Positions 17,255 through 26,286 of a DNA stretch of 64,000 nt are shown here, piece by piece (position 1 is the stretch's first letter; each line of letters begins with the position of its first letter). The DNA is from Bacteroidales bacterium (GTDB lineage Bacteria > Bacteroidota > Bacteroidia > Bacteroidales > P3), in the NCBI GenBank assembly GCA_017962665.1, contig JAGCUU010000009.1:1-64000 (forward strand). Reading direction: 5' to 3'. The translations under genes were made by a program, and so were the position numbers. The notes beneath the pieces were generated by a model. That model ran no database searches, was not told where the DNA came from, and saw only the letters and a program-made list of their open reading frames with translations.

Positions 17255-17548
17255 TTATTTGTAGCGTTCTTTGTATTTGTCTATTTGAACGCGCATTGTG
17301 TCGACACATTCTGATACTGCCTCTTCGAAGCTGTTTGCCTGTTTGCTGTTGAAAAGGGTCTGTCCCGGCAGGGTAAGGGATATCTCTGCTATTTTGTTAT
17401 TGTCGCTTTCGGGTTTGTCAACTTTAAGGAAAACTTCGCATTTGGTAGCGTTGTCGACGAGTCGTTCGAGTTTGGCAACCTTATCGCTCACGAATTTTTC
17501 AAGTTTCGGGTCTGCCTTGAATTTTACGGAATTGATTGCAATGTTCAT
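17255..17548 (-). CDS. hpf: Ribosome hibernation factor, HPF/RaiA family (short form)
   Basis: Binds the decoding region of idle 30S subunits. The protein has 97 residues: the single N-terminal S30AE domain only, with no C-terminal dimerisation domain. The opening NIAINSVKFKADPKLEKFVSDKV and the acidic-basic pattern of the beta-alpha-beta fold are seen. It lies 33 nt after xerC on the same strand, a pairing common in Bacteroidota, so the two are probably cotranscribed. Confidence 0.9.
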   Translation of the reverse strand: MNIAINSVKFKADPKLEKFVSDKVAKLERLVDNATKCEVFLKVDKPESDNNKIAEISLTLPGQTLFNSKQANSFEEAVSECVDTMRVQIDKYKERYK

Positions 17549-17581
17549 AGTTACCTCCTATATTTTATGGTTACTAAAAAA

Positions 17582-18484
17582 TTAATTGTCTTTTTTTATT
17601 TCTCTTGGATGGGTGTGCTTATAAGTCTCTTTCAGGTGTTGTCGTGATACGTGGGTATAAACCTCTGTTGCGGTGAGATCGCTGTGTCCCAACAACTCTT
17701 TAATGGCGCTGATGTCAGCTCCCTCGTTTAACAGATGTGTGGCAAAACTGTGGCGGAACACATGTGGGCTGATTCTGTCGGCATTGGAAAATTGTCCCAT
17801 GTATTTCAACACTATCTTTCGTACATCGTATTGTGTGAAAGGTTTGCCGTCTGTTCGTACAAAAAAGGCCTCAGAAGTTAGTCCATTCTCACTCTTTAAC
17901 GAAAAATAACATTTTATAGTATGTAATATTTCTTTTTCAAGCGGAATTATTCGTTCTTTGTCACGTTTACCTAACACTTTCACTGACTTAGCGGAAAAAT
18001 CGATTGAGCTTTCTTTTAAGCCAAGCACCTCGGCTCTTCGCATGCCTGTTTCATATAGCAGTCTGAGTAACAGCTTGTCGCGGAATCCCTCAAAACTGTC
18101 GTCGAAATAATTGTCGTCGTATATTTTCGCCGTCTCTTTTTCTGTAAAGAAAACAGGTAGGTGTTTTGGTGTCTTAGGGGTGACTATTTTTGCCATAACA
18201 TCCACTTTGACCCATCCTTGACGTCGCAAAAACTTAAAAAATGAACGTATTATAACGAGTTTTGTCTTTATGCTTCGTGCACTAATACCAACGTCAGATA
18301 GATGAACCTGCCACTCTCGTATCTCCAAATGACTAATATCCTCAATATCAACAATTCTATGCTCTTTCATAAAGGTAGCAAACAGGCGTAGTCCTCCTTT
18401 GTACTCCTCTACGGTTAGGGCAGAAAGGCGTCGTTCAGTACTGATATACTGTATAAAAGCTTCTATTGCGGAATCTATGGTCAT
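17582..18484 (-). CDS. xerC: Tyrosine recombinase XerC/XerD
   Basis: A 300-residue site-specific recombinase that resolves chromosome dimers at dif. It has an N-terminal SAM-like core-binding domain (about 1-90) and a catalytic domain with Arg in TGMRRAEVLGL, Lys in GKRDKER, His-x-x-Arg in HVFRHSFATHLL, His in LGHSDL and the Tyr nucleophile in TEVYTHVS. The length, lack of a phage-type arm-binding domain and hpf linkage indicate the housekeeping recombinase and not a mobile-element integrase. Whether it is XerC or XerD cannot be told from this sequence alone. Confidence 0.9.
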   Translation of the reverse strand: MTIDSAIEAFIQYISTERRLSALTVEEYKGGLRLFATFMKEHRIVDIEDISHLEIREWQVHLSDVGISARSIKTKLVIIRSFFKFLRRQGWVKVDVMAKIVTPKTPKHLPVFFTEKETAKIYDDNYFDDSFEGFRDKLLLRLLYETGMRRAEVLGLKESSIDFSAKSVKVLGKRDKERIIPLEKEILHTIKCYFSLKSENGLTSEAFFVRTDGKPFTQYDVRKIVLKYMGQFSNADRISPHVFRHSFATHLLNEGADISAIKELLGHSDLTATEVYTHVSRQHLKETYKHTHPREIKKDN

Positions 18485-18684
18485 ATTTGTCTATCTGAAT
18501 GAGGTGCAAAAATGTTCAATTGTCTCCGTTTAATTGGAAAAAAATCGAAAAACGCTGCTCTAACTAACTGAAAAATGTTTGTTAATTCCAAATGGAATAT
18601 TTTTATAATATACTAATGTGCAGTTATTTAAAATAATTAAAATGTTAAAAAAAATTAAAAAGCGGTTTTGTAGGGCAAAAATGT

Positions 18685-18715
18685 TTTGTCGGTTTGGAAA
18701 AAGATGCGACTTTTG
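18685..18715 (+). promoter_or_regulatory. Promoter of rpmB-rpsU
   Basis: A -33 TTTG at 18685-18688 is followed after 19 nt by GACTTTTG at 18708-18715, one mismatch from TAnnTTTG. It lies about 45 nt before the rpmB ATG. Confidence 0.5.
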
Positions 18716-18758
18716 CACTCCCAAAAAAACGAAAAAACAATAAAAAAATTATAAGAAA

Positions 18759-18998
18759 ATGTCAAAGATTTGTGAAATTACCGGAAAGCATGTGATTACT
18801 GGAAACAATGTTTCTCATTCCCGTATCCATACCAAGAGAAAATTCGTCCCCAACTTGCAGACCAAAAAGTTCTACATTCCTGAGGAGGATATGTGGATTA
18901 CCATGAAGGTCTCTGCCAAGGGTATGCGTATTATCAATAAGAAAGGCGTCCTCAATGCTATAAAGGATGCTGCAGCAGAAGGACATTTCCAGTTCTAA
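18759..18998 (+). CDS. rpmB: 50S ribosomal protein L28
   Basis: 79 residues. It opens MSKICEITGKHVITGNNVSHS and contains KRKFVPNLQ, both typical of L28. It is a structural protein of the large subunit. Relatives in this phylum are often followed by rpmG (L33) and a small DUF4295 gene; here rpsU follows after 58 nt and neither of the others is present. Confidence 0.96.
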   Translation: MSKICEITGKHVITGNNVSHSRIHTKRKFVPNLQTKKFYIPEEDMWITMKVSAKGMRIINKKGVLNAIKDAAAEGHFQF

Positions 18999-19056
18999 TG
19001 GCTGGTCGTCATAAACAATCAATTTACTAACCCTTAACAAGAAAGAGGTATTTACA

Positions 19057-19254
19057 ATGATCGTAGTTCCTATCAAAGAAGGTGACAACATCGAACGTGC
19101 TCTTAAGAAACTTAAGAGAAAATTTGAGAAAACCGGTGTGGTGAAAGAGCTCCGCGAGCGTCAGAAATTCACCAAACCCTCTGTCATCAACCGCGAACGT
19201 AGGCTTAAGGCTATCTACGTACAGCATCTGCGTCAGCAGCAGCTCGACAAATAA
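19057..19254 (+). CDS. rpsU: 30S ribosomal protein S21
   Basis: 65 residues with the S21 pattern MIVVPIKEGDNIERALKKLKRK, followed by a long basic helix. It functions at initiation near the anti-Shine-Dalgarno region of 16S rRNA. It is preceded by a purine-rich AACAAGAAAGAGG, one of the better ribosome-binding-like sequences in the window, and is probably read from the rpmB promoter. A terminator follows. Confidence 0.95.
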   Translation: MIVVPIKEGDNIERALKKLKRKFEKTGVVKELRERQKFTKPSVINRERRLKAIYVQHLRQQQLDK

Positions 19255-19280
19255 ATAGAGCCTTAGCCACTACGCATCAA

Positions 19281-19317
19281 AAAAAAGAGGATTTCCTGAA
19301 CGGGAGTCCTTTTTTTT
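19281..19317 (+). terminator. Terminator of rpmB-rpsU
   Basis: The stem AGGA/TCCT with inner TCC/GGA pairs is flanked by an A run and then eight Ts, about 30 nt after the rpsU stop. Confidence 0.7.
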
Positions 19318-19403
19318 ATCTCCATACGTCGCATATTGCATGAAAAAACAAGATATCTCGTACTTGAAAGACAAAGAATTGTGGGATCTGTTTATAAATT
19401 GTT

Positions 19404-19434
19404 GTTGCATGGTATGGAAAAATTGTTATCTTTG
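19404..19434 (+). promoter_or_regulatory. Promoter of ssb
   Basis: GTTG at 19404-19407 and a perfect -7 TATCTTTG at 19427-19434 are separated by 19 nt, about 34 nt before the ssb ATG. Confidence 0.55.
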
Positions 19435-19467
19435 CATCGCAAATGATTCAAAACACAAATATAAGTT

Positions 19468-19917
19468 ATGGTTGGAGTAAATAAAGTAATATTGATTGGA
19501 AATTTAGGAAAGAACCCGGAAATTATCACTTTCCCTAAAGACGGGCACCGTGACGATACGATGTCGCCAGTGGTGCGTAAAGCTACTTTCCCTTTGGCTA
19601 CTACTGAAGTAAGAAAGAACAAAGATGGAGAAAAAATAGAACAAACCGATTGGCACACCATTGTGTGCTGGCGTGGACTTGCCGATATTGCCGAGAAGTT
19701 GCTACACAAAGGAATGCAGATCTACGTGGAGGGCAAACTCCAGAACCGCTCTTGGGAGGATCGTGAAGGGAACAAGCACTATGCCACTGAAGTTGTCGCT
19801 GAAAACTTTACGGTTCTTGGAAACCGTAGCCGTGGCGATGAGCAGCCTGTACAGGGTGCTTCGTATTCAAATATCATCTCAGAAGACACTGAGCCAATGG
19901 GCGATCTCCCATTCTAA
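19468..19917 (+). CDS. ssb: Single-stranded DNA-binding protein
   Basis: 149 residues. An OB fold (about 1-110) opens VNKVILIGNLGKNPEI and contains WHTIVCWRGLADIAEKLL and GMQIYVEGKL. A short linker leads to the acidic tip EPMGDLPF, which recruits replication and repair partners. It is essential for replication, recombination and repair. Transcribed alone, with its own promoter and a strong bidirectional terminator. Confidence 0.96.
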   Translation: MVGVNKVILIGNLGKNPEIITFPKDGHRDDTMSPVVRKATFPLATTEVRKNKDGEKIEQTDWHTIVCWRGLADIAEKLLHKGMQIYVEGKLQNRSWEDREGNKHYATEVVAENFTVLGNRSRGDEQPVQGASYSNIISEDTEPMGDLPF

Positions 19918-19933
19918 GGGAAGAGAAGAGAAA

Positions 19934-19980
19934 AAAAATAGCGGGACTCGTTGCAAAAAGCATGAGTCCCGCTATTTTTT
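19934..19980. terminator. Bidirectional terminator between ssb and pgi
   Basis: A long stem built on AGCGGGACTC/GAGTCCCGCT, with A and T runs extending the pairing on either side. It serves the convergent ssb and pgi genes. Confidence 0.85.
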
Positions 19981-19990
19981 TCTGATATTA

Positions 19991-21316
19991 TTAAACTAAA
20001 TCCTTGCCTTCATATCCGGGCTTGCCGAGCAGGATGAACATGTTCTTTTTGTATGCTTCCACTCCTGGTTGGTCGAATGGATTTACCCCGAGGGTGTAGC
20101 CGCTGACACCGCAGGCAAACTCAAAAAAGTAGATGAGTTGTCCAAGTACGTATTCGTCAATGCGTGGAACATCGATTTTTATTACGGGTACACCTCCGTT
20201 GCGATGGGCTATCATGGTGCCTAACTCTGCGTTGTGGTTGATTTCGTTGAGGGTTTTGCCGACGAGGTAATTGATGCCGTCAAGATTTTGTGGGTCGGAT
20301 GGTATTGCGACGGATGACCCTGGTTTTTCGACGCTGATGAAGGTCTCGAACATTATTCGTTCGCCCTCTTGAACGTATTGCCCCATTGAGTGAAGGTCGG
20401 TGGTGAAACTCAGGCTGTGAGGCAGTATGCCCTTGCCTTCTTTTCCTTCGCTTTCGCCGTAGAGCTGTTTCCACCATTCACTAATATATTTTAGATTTGG
20501 GAGGAAATTGACGAGCATTTCCACTTTTTTACCTTTGCGGTACAATATGTTTCGAAGTGCAGCGTAAAACAGCGCGGGATTGTCGTCCAGGTTGTTGCCA
20601 GACAAGCATGTGTTACGCATGTCGTTAGCGCCGCGAAGCAACTCATCGATATTGTATCCTGCCATGGCTATTGGAAGCAGTCCAACAGGAGTGAGAACTG
20701 AAAAACGTCCTCCCACATTGTCAGGAATGACATACATCGGATATTTCTCCTGTACGGCGATATCATGCAATGCGCCACGACGTGCGTCGGTGACAGCGAT
20801 AATGCGTTTTGAGGCTTCCTCTTTTCCGTATTTGTTTTCAAGATGCGCTTTTACGATACGGAATGCCACTGCAGGCTCTGTGGTGGTTCCAGACTTTGAA
20901 ATGACGGTTACGGCGTAGTCGTTGGTGTCGAGCAGCGACAGTAGTTGGTGATAATAGTCTTCGCTGAGTGTGTGGCCGGCATAAACAACAAAGGGATGTT
21001 GTGATGCAAGACTTTGTGCAAACTCCGACTGCAAAGCTTCGATCACGGCCCTGGCGCCAAGGTAAGAGCCTCCTATTCCAATCACCACAAAAAGCTTGAT
21101 TTTTGGTGCCAGTCTGGCAACGTCGTTCTTTATGGATTCCGCAATGGCGTTGTCCTGTTCGGCGGGGAGGTTCACCCAACCTAGGAAATCATTGCCTTTG
21201 CCCTTTCCGGAAAGCAGGGTCTGTTTTGCCTCAAGTACTTCGGACAGCATGGATTTCTTCTCTTCCTCAGTGACATACTTGTTCAGATGTTCGGTATTAA
21301 TGCTTATAGAATTCAT
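19991..21316 (-). CDS. pgi: Glucose-6-phosphate isomerase
   Basis: Interconverts glucose-6-phosphate and fructose-6-phosphate. 441 residues, the shorter bacterial form (as in Bacillus) and not the 550-residue enterobacterial form. Seen are two SIS domains, VVIGIGGSYLGARA near 75-90, SKSGTTTEPAVAF (sugar-phosphate loop), GGRFSVLTPVGLLP, and the C-terminal DQPGVEAYKKNMF with the conserved Lys. It supplies the substrate used by GlmS. Monocistronic; a minus-strand TAATTTTG at 21349-21356 is a candidate -7 box. Confidence 0.96.
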   Translation of the reverse strand: MNSISINTEHLNKYVTEEEKKSMLSEVLEAKQTLLSGKGKGNDFLGWVNLPAEQDNAIAESIKNDVARLAPKIKLFVVIGIGGSYLGARAVIEALQSEFAQSLASQHPFVVYAGHTLSEDYYHQLLSLLDTNDYAVTVISKSGTTTEPAVAFRIVKAHLENKYGKEEASKRIIAVTDARRGALHDIAVQEKYPMYVIPDNVGGRFSVLTPVGLLPIAMAGYNIDELLRGANDMRNTCLSGNNLDDNPALFYAALRNILYRKGKKVEMLVNFLPNLKYISEWWKQLYGESEGKEGKGILPHSLSFTTDLHSMGQYVQEGERIMFETFISVEKPGSSVAIPSDPQNLDGINYLVGKTLNEINHNAELGTMIAHRNGGVPVIKIDVPRIDEYVLGQLIYFFEFACGVSGYTLGVNPFDQPGVEAYKKNMFILLGKPGYEGKDLV

Positions 21317-21685
21317 GGTGTTATTTTTTTTGTTTCATTAAGAAAGTGCAAAATTACAAAAATTATTTGATATGCTCTTTTATCAACAAAAAAAGTGATG
21401 AAAAATGAAAAAAATTCAAAAAAAACGAAACAAAACGTTGGTATGTAACGTATATAAGTGTGAAAAAAAATCAAAAGTCAGTTGTTAATAACTTTTTATT
21501 TTACTACATTTATTACTTTAAAAATAAACGAGTTATAAAAGAGGGTGAATGGTGGCGGAAAAAGAGGAATGCCGCGGAAGACATAAAAAACATAGTTGAA
21601 AACGAAAAAAACTTTAGCAGAATAAAAAAAAGTTGTACTTTTGCAAAGTTATTCATATGTAACAAACATCTAAAATTATAAACTT
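21317..21685. other. Intergenic region between pgi and ompA
   Basis: About 370 nt of A-rich DNA between divergent genes. It holds a candidate pgi -7 box (minus strand, 21349-21356) and the ompA promoter (21613-21643). A 73-codon frame at 21460-21681 is Lys/Asn-rich, spans the promoter and is judged not to be a gene. Nothing else was recognised. Confidence 0.6.
21613..21643 (+). promoter_or_regulatory. Promoter of OmpA-family gene
   Basis: A perfect -7 TACTTTTG at 21636-21643 with TTTA at 21613-21616, 19 nt upstream, as a possible -33. About 43 nt before the ATG. Confidence 0.5.
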
Positions 21686-22921
21686 ATGTTGAAAAAACTT
21701 ATTAAGATTTGTATGTTGGCAGGCGTTATGATGATTGCCTGCAATGCAAACGCTCAGGAAAAGACTTACGCCCCGGTCTATCCTCAGTACGGGTTCTGGA
21801 GCAACTGGTCGCTCGGTGGTTCCGCTCTCTTCAGCTGGGAATATGAGCATGGTGGAATTCTTGACTGGCGTGATGGTAGCAACATCGGCTTCAAGCTCTT
21901 TGCAGAGAAAGAGTTGAACCATGTTTGGGCTATGCGTCTCGTTGGTGAGACTCCTGGTCTCTACCACGGTTGGGGAGACGACGCTCTTCCTCAGGGTGGC
22001 TACAACAGAGGTAATGTTCGTGGTTATGACCGTTATGGCAAATTTGGTGTTGACTTCAAATTCAGCATCAACAACGCTCTTAAGGGTTACGATCCCGAGA
22101 GAAAGAACTCTCTGTACCTGATTTACGGTATCGGTGCAACTTTCAGCAGAGACGATGTTGAACTCGGATTTGTCGGTATGTACATGCAGGGTGGTATCGG
22201 ATTCAGCCACAAACTAAACCACTCCACTATTTTTGTCGAACTTTATGACGATATTGCCGCCGACATTGCCAGCCCGATTCATCAGTGGCACGACAACACC
22301 GGCATCCTCGCTCTTGGTTGGATGTACGACTTCGGTCCTACCCAGGCTGACCAGGATCTTATCGCTGCCCGCGCTATGCTGACCCAGGAGAACTTCGACA
22401 AGATGCAGAACGAAATTGACGGTCTGCGCAACGACCTTCGTGAGGCTAAGAACAGAGAGGCTCAGTTGATGAACCGCATCAACGAGCTCGAGGACGAACT
22501 GGCACATCGCCAGGTTGTCAAGGCTGACGACGGTACTGCTGACAGCCTCCGCAAAGTCATCGAGGGCTATGAGAACAACAAGCATAACTACTATGCACTT
22601 CCGTTCTCCATCACTTACGATGTAGACCAGTACACAGTTTCTGAGGATCAGATGGACAAGCTCAAAGCTATCGCACAGATCATGAAGAACGATGAGAGCA
22701 TCAATTACGAAATCATCGGTTATTGCGACTACAGCGGCAGCGACGAGTACAACCAGAAACTCTCCGAGAAGCGTGCTGAGCAGGTCAAGAAACTCCTTGT
22801 CAAACGTTATGGTATCGACGAGAACCGTCTGACCACCAGTGGCAAGGGCAAGACCATGCCGTTCGGCGACATCAAGTACGCCATCAACCGCCGCGTCTCC
22901 TTCTACCGCAGCAACAACTAA
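21686..22921 (+). CDS. OmpA-family outer-membrane protein
   Basis: 411 residues. A signal peptide (about 1-24, ending NANAQ) is followed by a barrel-like domain (25-215) rich in alternating aromatic strands. A coiled coil (about 220-275; DKMQNEIDGLRNDLREAKNREAQL) leads to a C-terminal OmpA peptidoglycan-binding domain (about 295-411) with YCDYSGSDEYNQKLSEKRA and NRRVSF. The usual GHTD is GYCD here, so His is replaced by Cys while the ligand Asp and Arg remain. It links outer membrane to cell wall. Strong C-ending codon bias and a good terminator suggest an abundant protein. Confidence 0.9.
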   Translation: MLKKLIKICMLAGVMMIACNANAQEKTYAPVYPQYGFWSNWSLGGSALFSWEYEHGGILDWRDGSNIGFKLFAEKELNHVWAMRLVGETPGLYHGWGDDALPQGGYNRGNVRGYDRYGKFGVDFKFSINNALKGYDPERKNSLYLIYGIGATFSRDDVELGFVGMYMQGGIGFSHKLNHSTIFVELYDDIAADIASPIHQWHDNTGILALGWMYDFGPTQADQDLIAARAMLTQENFDKMQNEIDGLRNDLREAKNREAQLMNRINELEDELAHRQVVKADDGTADSLRKVIEGYENNKHNYYALPFSITYDVDQYTVSEDQMDKLKAIAQIMKNDESINYEIIGYCDYSGSDEYNQKLSEKRAEQVKKLLVKRYGIDENRLTTSGKGKTMPFGDIKYAINRRVSFYRSNN

Positions 22922-22944
22922 GAGTTTTTACTCATGAAAATATC

Positions 22945-22974
22945 AAAGCCCGCAGCATGCTGCGGGCTTTTTTT
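22945..22974 (+). terminator. Terminator of OmpA-family gene
   Basis: A perfect 11-bp stem AAAGCCCGCAG/CTGCGGGCTTT with loop CATG, followed by a T run. Confidence 0.9.
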
Positions 22975-22997
22975 ATCTATAATGATCAAGATGTTCT

Positions 22998-24191
22998 TTA
23001 TAATGCGAGCACTTTAAATTCAACTCTGCGGTTGCGTGCACGTCCCTCTTCGGTGGCGTTGCTGTCGATAGGCTGGCTTTTTCCAAAACCTTTGTAGTTA
23101 AGTCTCTTCGGGTCGATGCCTTTCGATATCAGGTAATCCACTACAGCCTTGGCTCTGTTCTCAGAAAGTCGCTGGTTGTATTCTATGGAACCATGTCCGT
23201 CGGTATGTCCTCTGACCTCAATTTTCATAGTGGGGTGGCTTTTCATTATTGATAACAGTTGTTGGAGCTCGTTATACGATTGTTGTAGGAGTGTGGCTTT
23301 GTCGTAATCGAAAAAGATATTATGCAGAACAAATGTCGCCCCTACGTGCATTGTGTCAAAAGGAGTCGTTGTTGGAGTCTCTTTATGCAACAGTGATGCA
23401 GTATCGTTTTGAACAAACTCAGCCTCTTCTTTGCATCCGAGGCAGACCACGGAAACATCGTCAATATAATAGTAAGAACCCGGGAGCAGATAGGTGAGCG
23501 AGTCGAGATCGACAACATTGGATTGCGAAGCGGGATAGAAATTGCCGATGGTCATAAACTGTTCGCCTCCTTTTGCAGTAAATACTCCGCTAATAAGCAT
23601 CCATGCTTTTGTGTCGTCGAGCACTCGTTCGTAGCTGTTAACAACCTGTGGCTCATAATACGATGCCACGGTTTGGGAGATTCCTGGTGCGAGGTGGCGA
23701 ATCTCTTTGTTCATGAGAATGCTACGCACTGTGTCGCTTATTCTTTCATTGGTAAAGAGGGCTCCTATTGTGGCCACGGCACCGGAGGAGTATTCTGACA
23801 GGCTAACATAGAATGCAACGCGATACATCTCGCCGGCTCGCAAAGGCTCTTTAAGCTGTGTTTGCAGATATTCGCGGTAATCTGTCTTGGAACAGTAGAT
23901 TCCGCAGAATCCGTTGCCGATGTGTGCATCCTGTATGCCAAGCTTGTTCTTGGGTACTCCGCAGTCACGTGAACCGCAAATATTGTAATAGTCGGCGGAA
24001 CCTGCCGTAGGCTGGAACCAGGCATCCACGATGGTAAGCGTTCCGAGTGCGTCGATTTTGCGAGGACATTCCCGATACTCTTCAAACGAAGGATTGTAAA
24101 CAAGGTTTGGAGAAAGAACGGGCTTGTTCTGACCCTCCGCCAAAGCGAATATCAATAATGCCAATGAAAGTGGTAACCAGTTTTTTTTCAT
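22998..24191 (-). CDS. OmpA-family protein with N-terminal beta-sandwich domain
   Basis: 397 residues with a signal peptide (about 1-21). An N-terminal region of about 230 residues beginning LVYNPSFEEYRECP looks like a galactose-binding-type sandwich with several Cys. The C-terminal OmpA domain (about 285-397) has the full GHTDGHGSIEYNQRLSENRA and NRRVEF motifs, so it should bind peptidoglycan. Secreted proteins of this layout are common in Bacteroidota with type IX secretion or gliding gene sets; a role there is inference only. It lies 3 nt after the glycosyltransferase gene in the purN operon. Confidence 0.85.
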   Translation of the reverse strand: MKKNWLPLSLALLIFALAEGQNKPVLSPNLVYNPSFEEYRECPRKIDALGTLTIVDAWFQPTAGSADYYNICGSRDCGVPKNKLGIQDAHIGNGFCGIYCSKTDYREYLQTQLKEPLRAGEMYRVAFYVSLSEYSSGAVATIGALFTNERISDTVRSILMNKEIRHLAPGISQTVASYYEPQVVNSYERVLDDTKAWMLISGVFTAKGGEQFMTIGNFYPASQSNVVDLDSLTYLLPGSYYYIDDVSVVCLGCKEEAEFVQNDTASLLHKETPTTTPFDTMHVGATFVLHNIFFDYDKATLLQQSYNELQQLLSIMKSHPTMKIEVRGHTDGHGSIEYNQRLSENRAKAVVDYLISKGIDPKRLNYKGFGKSQPIDSNATEEGRARNRRVEFKVLAL

Positions 24192-24194
24192 GTT

Positions 24195-25337
24195 TCAACG
24201 GTTAGGAAGAGTCTCTGCCACTTTTTGGATGCAAGCCCATAGCAATTCGGCGGTACGATCCCAGGAGAAAAGAGAGCGTCTTACCCGTCCTTTTGCAATT
24301 AGGTCGTTACGTATATCTGCATCAGTGATGATTTGATTCATTGCATCTGCAATTTCCTCCACTGAGTAGGGGTCTACGATGAGGGCGGCATCGCCAGCCA
24401 CCTCTGGCATCGAGGTGACATTGGATGTTATTACAGGTGTTTCGGCATAGAACGACTCGACGATAGGTATTCCGAAACCTTCGAATAGCGATGTGTATAC
24501 CAATGCTTCGGCACTTCCCAAAAGCAGGGCAAGAGTCTCAGCGTCGACATGGCCGATGAAAAGTACATGATTTTTGTATTCCATACCGGCCAAAGCGGCA
24601 ATCATTCCTTCTGTCAGGTTGTACTTGCTTCCAGCAACAACCAAGCGTAATGAACTGTCTTTATGGGTCTGTTTGAAAAGTTCAAAAGCTAAAAGAATGT
24701 TTTCTAAGTTTTTACGTCGTGATAATGTGCCGATAAATACAAAATATGGGTTCCCTTCGGTATATTGTTCCTTTATTTTGATTTTTTCTGCCTCGTTACA
24801 TGGATGGTAGTGACTATTTGAGCCATTATAAACAACATCTATTTTTGATGGCTCAATGCCATAGATTTCAACAATGTCTTTTTTTGAGTATTCCGAAACC
24901 GTTGCCAATCGTGTGGCTTTTCTCGCAAAGCGTGGGAAAAAGCGTGTCATATACCTCTGGTGTGATGGCTTTAGGTAGTCGTTTGCATGTTCGAAATTGA
25001 GGTCATGAATCACGTCGATTGTTGGCACGTTTGTGCGTAAGGATAGCCATCCGTCAGGTGAGAGGAAGATGTCAATTTTATATCTCTTTAGAGCTTTAGT
25101 TATGCTCCAATCGAAGAACGCTCTCCATAGCAATGGATGTCTGGCCTGGGGGTGAAGCACTACGGGATGTACGTTGGAGGCGAAGATAAACTGCGGGTCG
25201 GCTTTTCTGTCAAAGAAGAAAAAGAATTCATGTTCTGTGTGAGTGCAGACGATACGGCGCAGACTCTCACAACTAAACCATCCTATGCCGTCGAGACGGC
25301 CAGCCAGCAGAAGGCGTGTATTTACTGCTATTCGCAT
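24195..25337 (-). CDS. Glycosyltransferase family 4 (GT-B)
   Basis: 380 residues. N-terminal acceptor domain followed by a Rossmann-like donor domain with VFIGTLSRRKNLENILLAF and the EX7E segment SLFEGFGIPIVESF (about 290-305), then SMPEVAGDAALIVDPY. It probably transfers a hexose from a nucleotide sugar in LPS, capsule or glycoprotein synthesis; donor and acceptor cannot be read from sequence. No other sugar-pathway genes adjoin it. It sits 9 nt after purN and 3 nt before the OmpA-family gene. Confidence 0.88.
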   Translation of the reverse strand: MRIAVNTRLLLAGRLDGIGWFSCESLRRIVCTHTEHEFFFFFDRKADPQFIFASNVHPVVLHPQARHPLLWRAFFDWSITKALKRYKIDIFLSPDGWLSLRTNVPTIDVIHDLNFEHANDYLKPSHQRYMTRFFPRFARKATRLATVSEYSKKDIVEIYGIEPSKIDVVYNGSNSHYHPCNEAEKIKIKEQYTEGNPYFVFIGTLSRRKNLENILLAFELFKQTHKDSSLRLVVAGSKYNLTEGMIAALAGMEYKNHVLFIGHVDAETLALLLGSAEALVYTSLFEGFGIPIVESFYAETPVITSNVTSMPEVAGDAALIVDPYSVEEIADAMNQIITDADIRNDLIAKGRVRRSLFSWDRTAELLWACIQKVAETLPNR

Positions 25338-25346
25338 GGTGTAGAA

Positions 25347-25949
25347 TTATTTGTCGTGCTGAGTGGGCATGGGTCTATTCAAAATATACGATTCTATCAC
25401 TCGCGGGAAAAATTCTTTTTCAAGCAGGTGGATTTTCGCTGCCACATCATCGGCGGTATCAATTGGCAATACTTTGCAATATGCTTGGAACAAGGTAGTT
25501 CCACAATCATACCGATGGTCTATCACGTGTATTGTGATGCCAGTTTCGCTTTCGTGGTTTGCAACTACAGCCTCATGGACATGGTGGCCATACATCCCTT
25601 TCCCGCCATATTTTGGCAGTAGGGCAGGGTGGATGTTGATGATGTGGTTAGGAAATGCGCTCAGTAGATTTTCGGGGACCAGCAGCAGAAAACCAGCTAA
25701 AATAATATAGTCGATATTCCTCTCTTTTAGAAGATTAAGAACATTGTCTGTCTCTAAAAAGTCATGACGGTTGAAGTAGCGTGACTCAATACCGAGATTT
25801 TCGGCGCGCTTAGCGACATAGGCATCGCGCTTATTATATATAATGAGGTCTACCTTCACGGTTTTGCTATTTGCAAAGTACTCGCTAATCTGTTGTGCAT
25901 TGGTTCCGTTTCCAGATGCAAGTATTGCCAATTTAATTGGTTTGTCCAT
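25347..25949 (-). CDS. purN: Phosphoribosylglycinamide formyltransferase
   Basis: Transfers the formyl group of 10-formyl-THF to GAR in purine synthesis. 200 residues, normal length. Seen are LASGNGTNAQ (phosphate-binding), NIHPALLPKYGGKGMYG and HVHEAVVANHESETGITIH with the catalytic Asn-His and a later Asp. It is first in a three-gene leftward operon with a glycosyltransferase and an OmpA-family gene, a functionally mixed set. Confidence 0.95.
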   Translation of the reverse strand: MDKPIKLAILASGNGTNAQQISEYFANSKTVKVDLIIYNKRDAYVAKRAENLGIESRYFNRHDFLETDNVLNLLKERNIDYIILAGFLLLVPENLLSAFPNHIINIHPALLPKYGGKGMYGHHVHEAVVANHESETGITIHVIDHRYDCGTTLFQAYCKVLPIDTADDVAAKIHLLEKEFFPRVIESYILNRPMPTQHDK

Positions 25950-26286
25950 TTTGAGCTATTATTTAGTGTAAAATTAGTGTAAAAACAATACATGAAATAA
26001 TGTGCAAATTTAGCAAGAAAATTCGGATTATGTTCAAAAAAAACCAATTTTTTTATTATTTGCATGCTATCAGTTGGTTAGAAGTCATATTGTATTATAT
26101 TTATTTGATAATCAACAGTGTCATAATGAAGAAAAATACAAAAATTTGTTAAATAAAAGTGATGCTTATTGTGTTGTTTCACAAAATTTTAATTAGGAAT
26201 ACCCAAAGATTGTTTATCAAAAATAGCGGTTATTTGATTTTTTTTTCGTTATTTTGCATTTTGTTTAATTAAAAAAAATATAGAAA
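25950..26286. other. Intergenic region between purN and acpP
   Basis: About 337 nt, very AT-rich. It contains the purN promoter candidate (minus strand, 26005-26038) and, just before acpP, TTATTTTG (near-consensus -7) around 26248. No small gene or structured RNA was recognised. Confidence 0.6.
26005..26038 (-). promoter_or_regulatory. Possible purN promoter
   Basis: Minus-strand -33 TTTG (26035-26038) and -7 TAAATTTG (26005-26012), spaced 22 nt. Confidence 0.45.

Noticed and set aside
17582..18484. Tyrosine recombinase as sign of a prophage or integrative element
   Set aside because: Housekeeping Xer length and hpf linkage; no attachment repeats, phage or conjugation genes nearby.
21375..21395. 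Replication origin or DnaA boxes in the pgi-ompA gap
   Set aside because: Only one loose TTATCAACA match; no cluster, and no dnaA or dnaN nearby.
21460..21681. 73-codon Lys/Asn-rich frame before the OmpA-family gene
   Set aside because: It covers the ompA promoter and leader; low-complexity AT-rich translation with no ribosome site.
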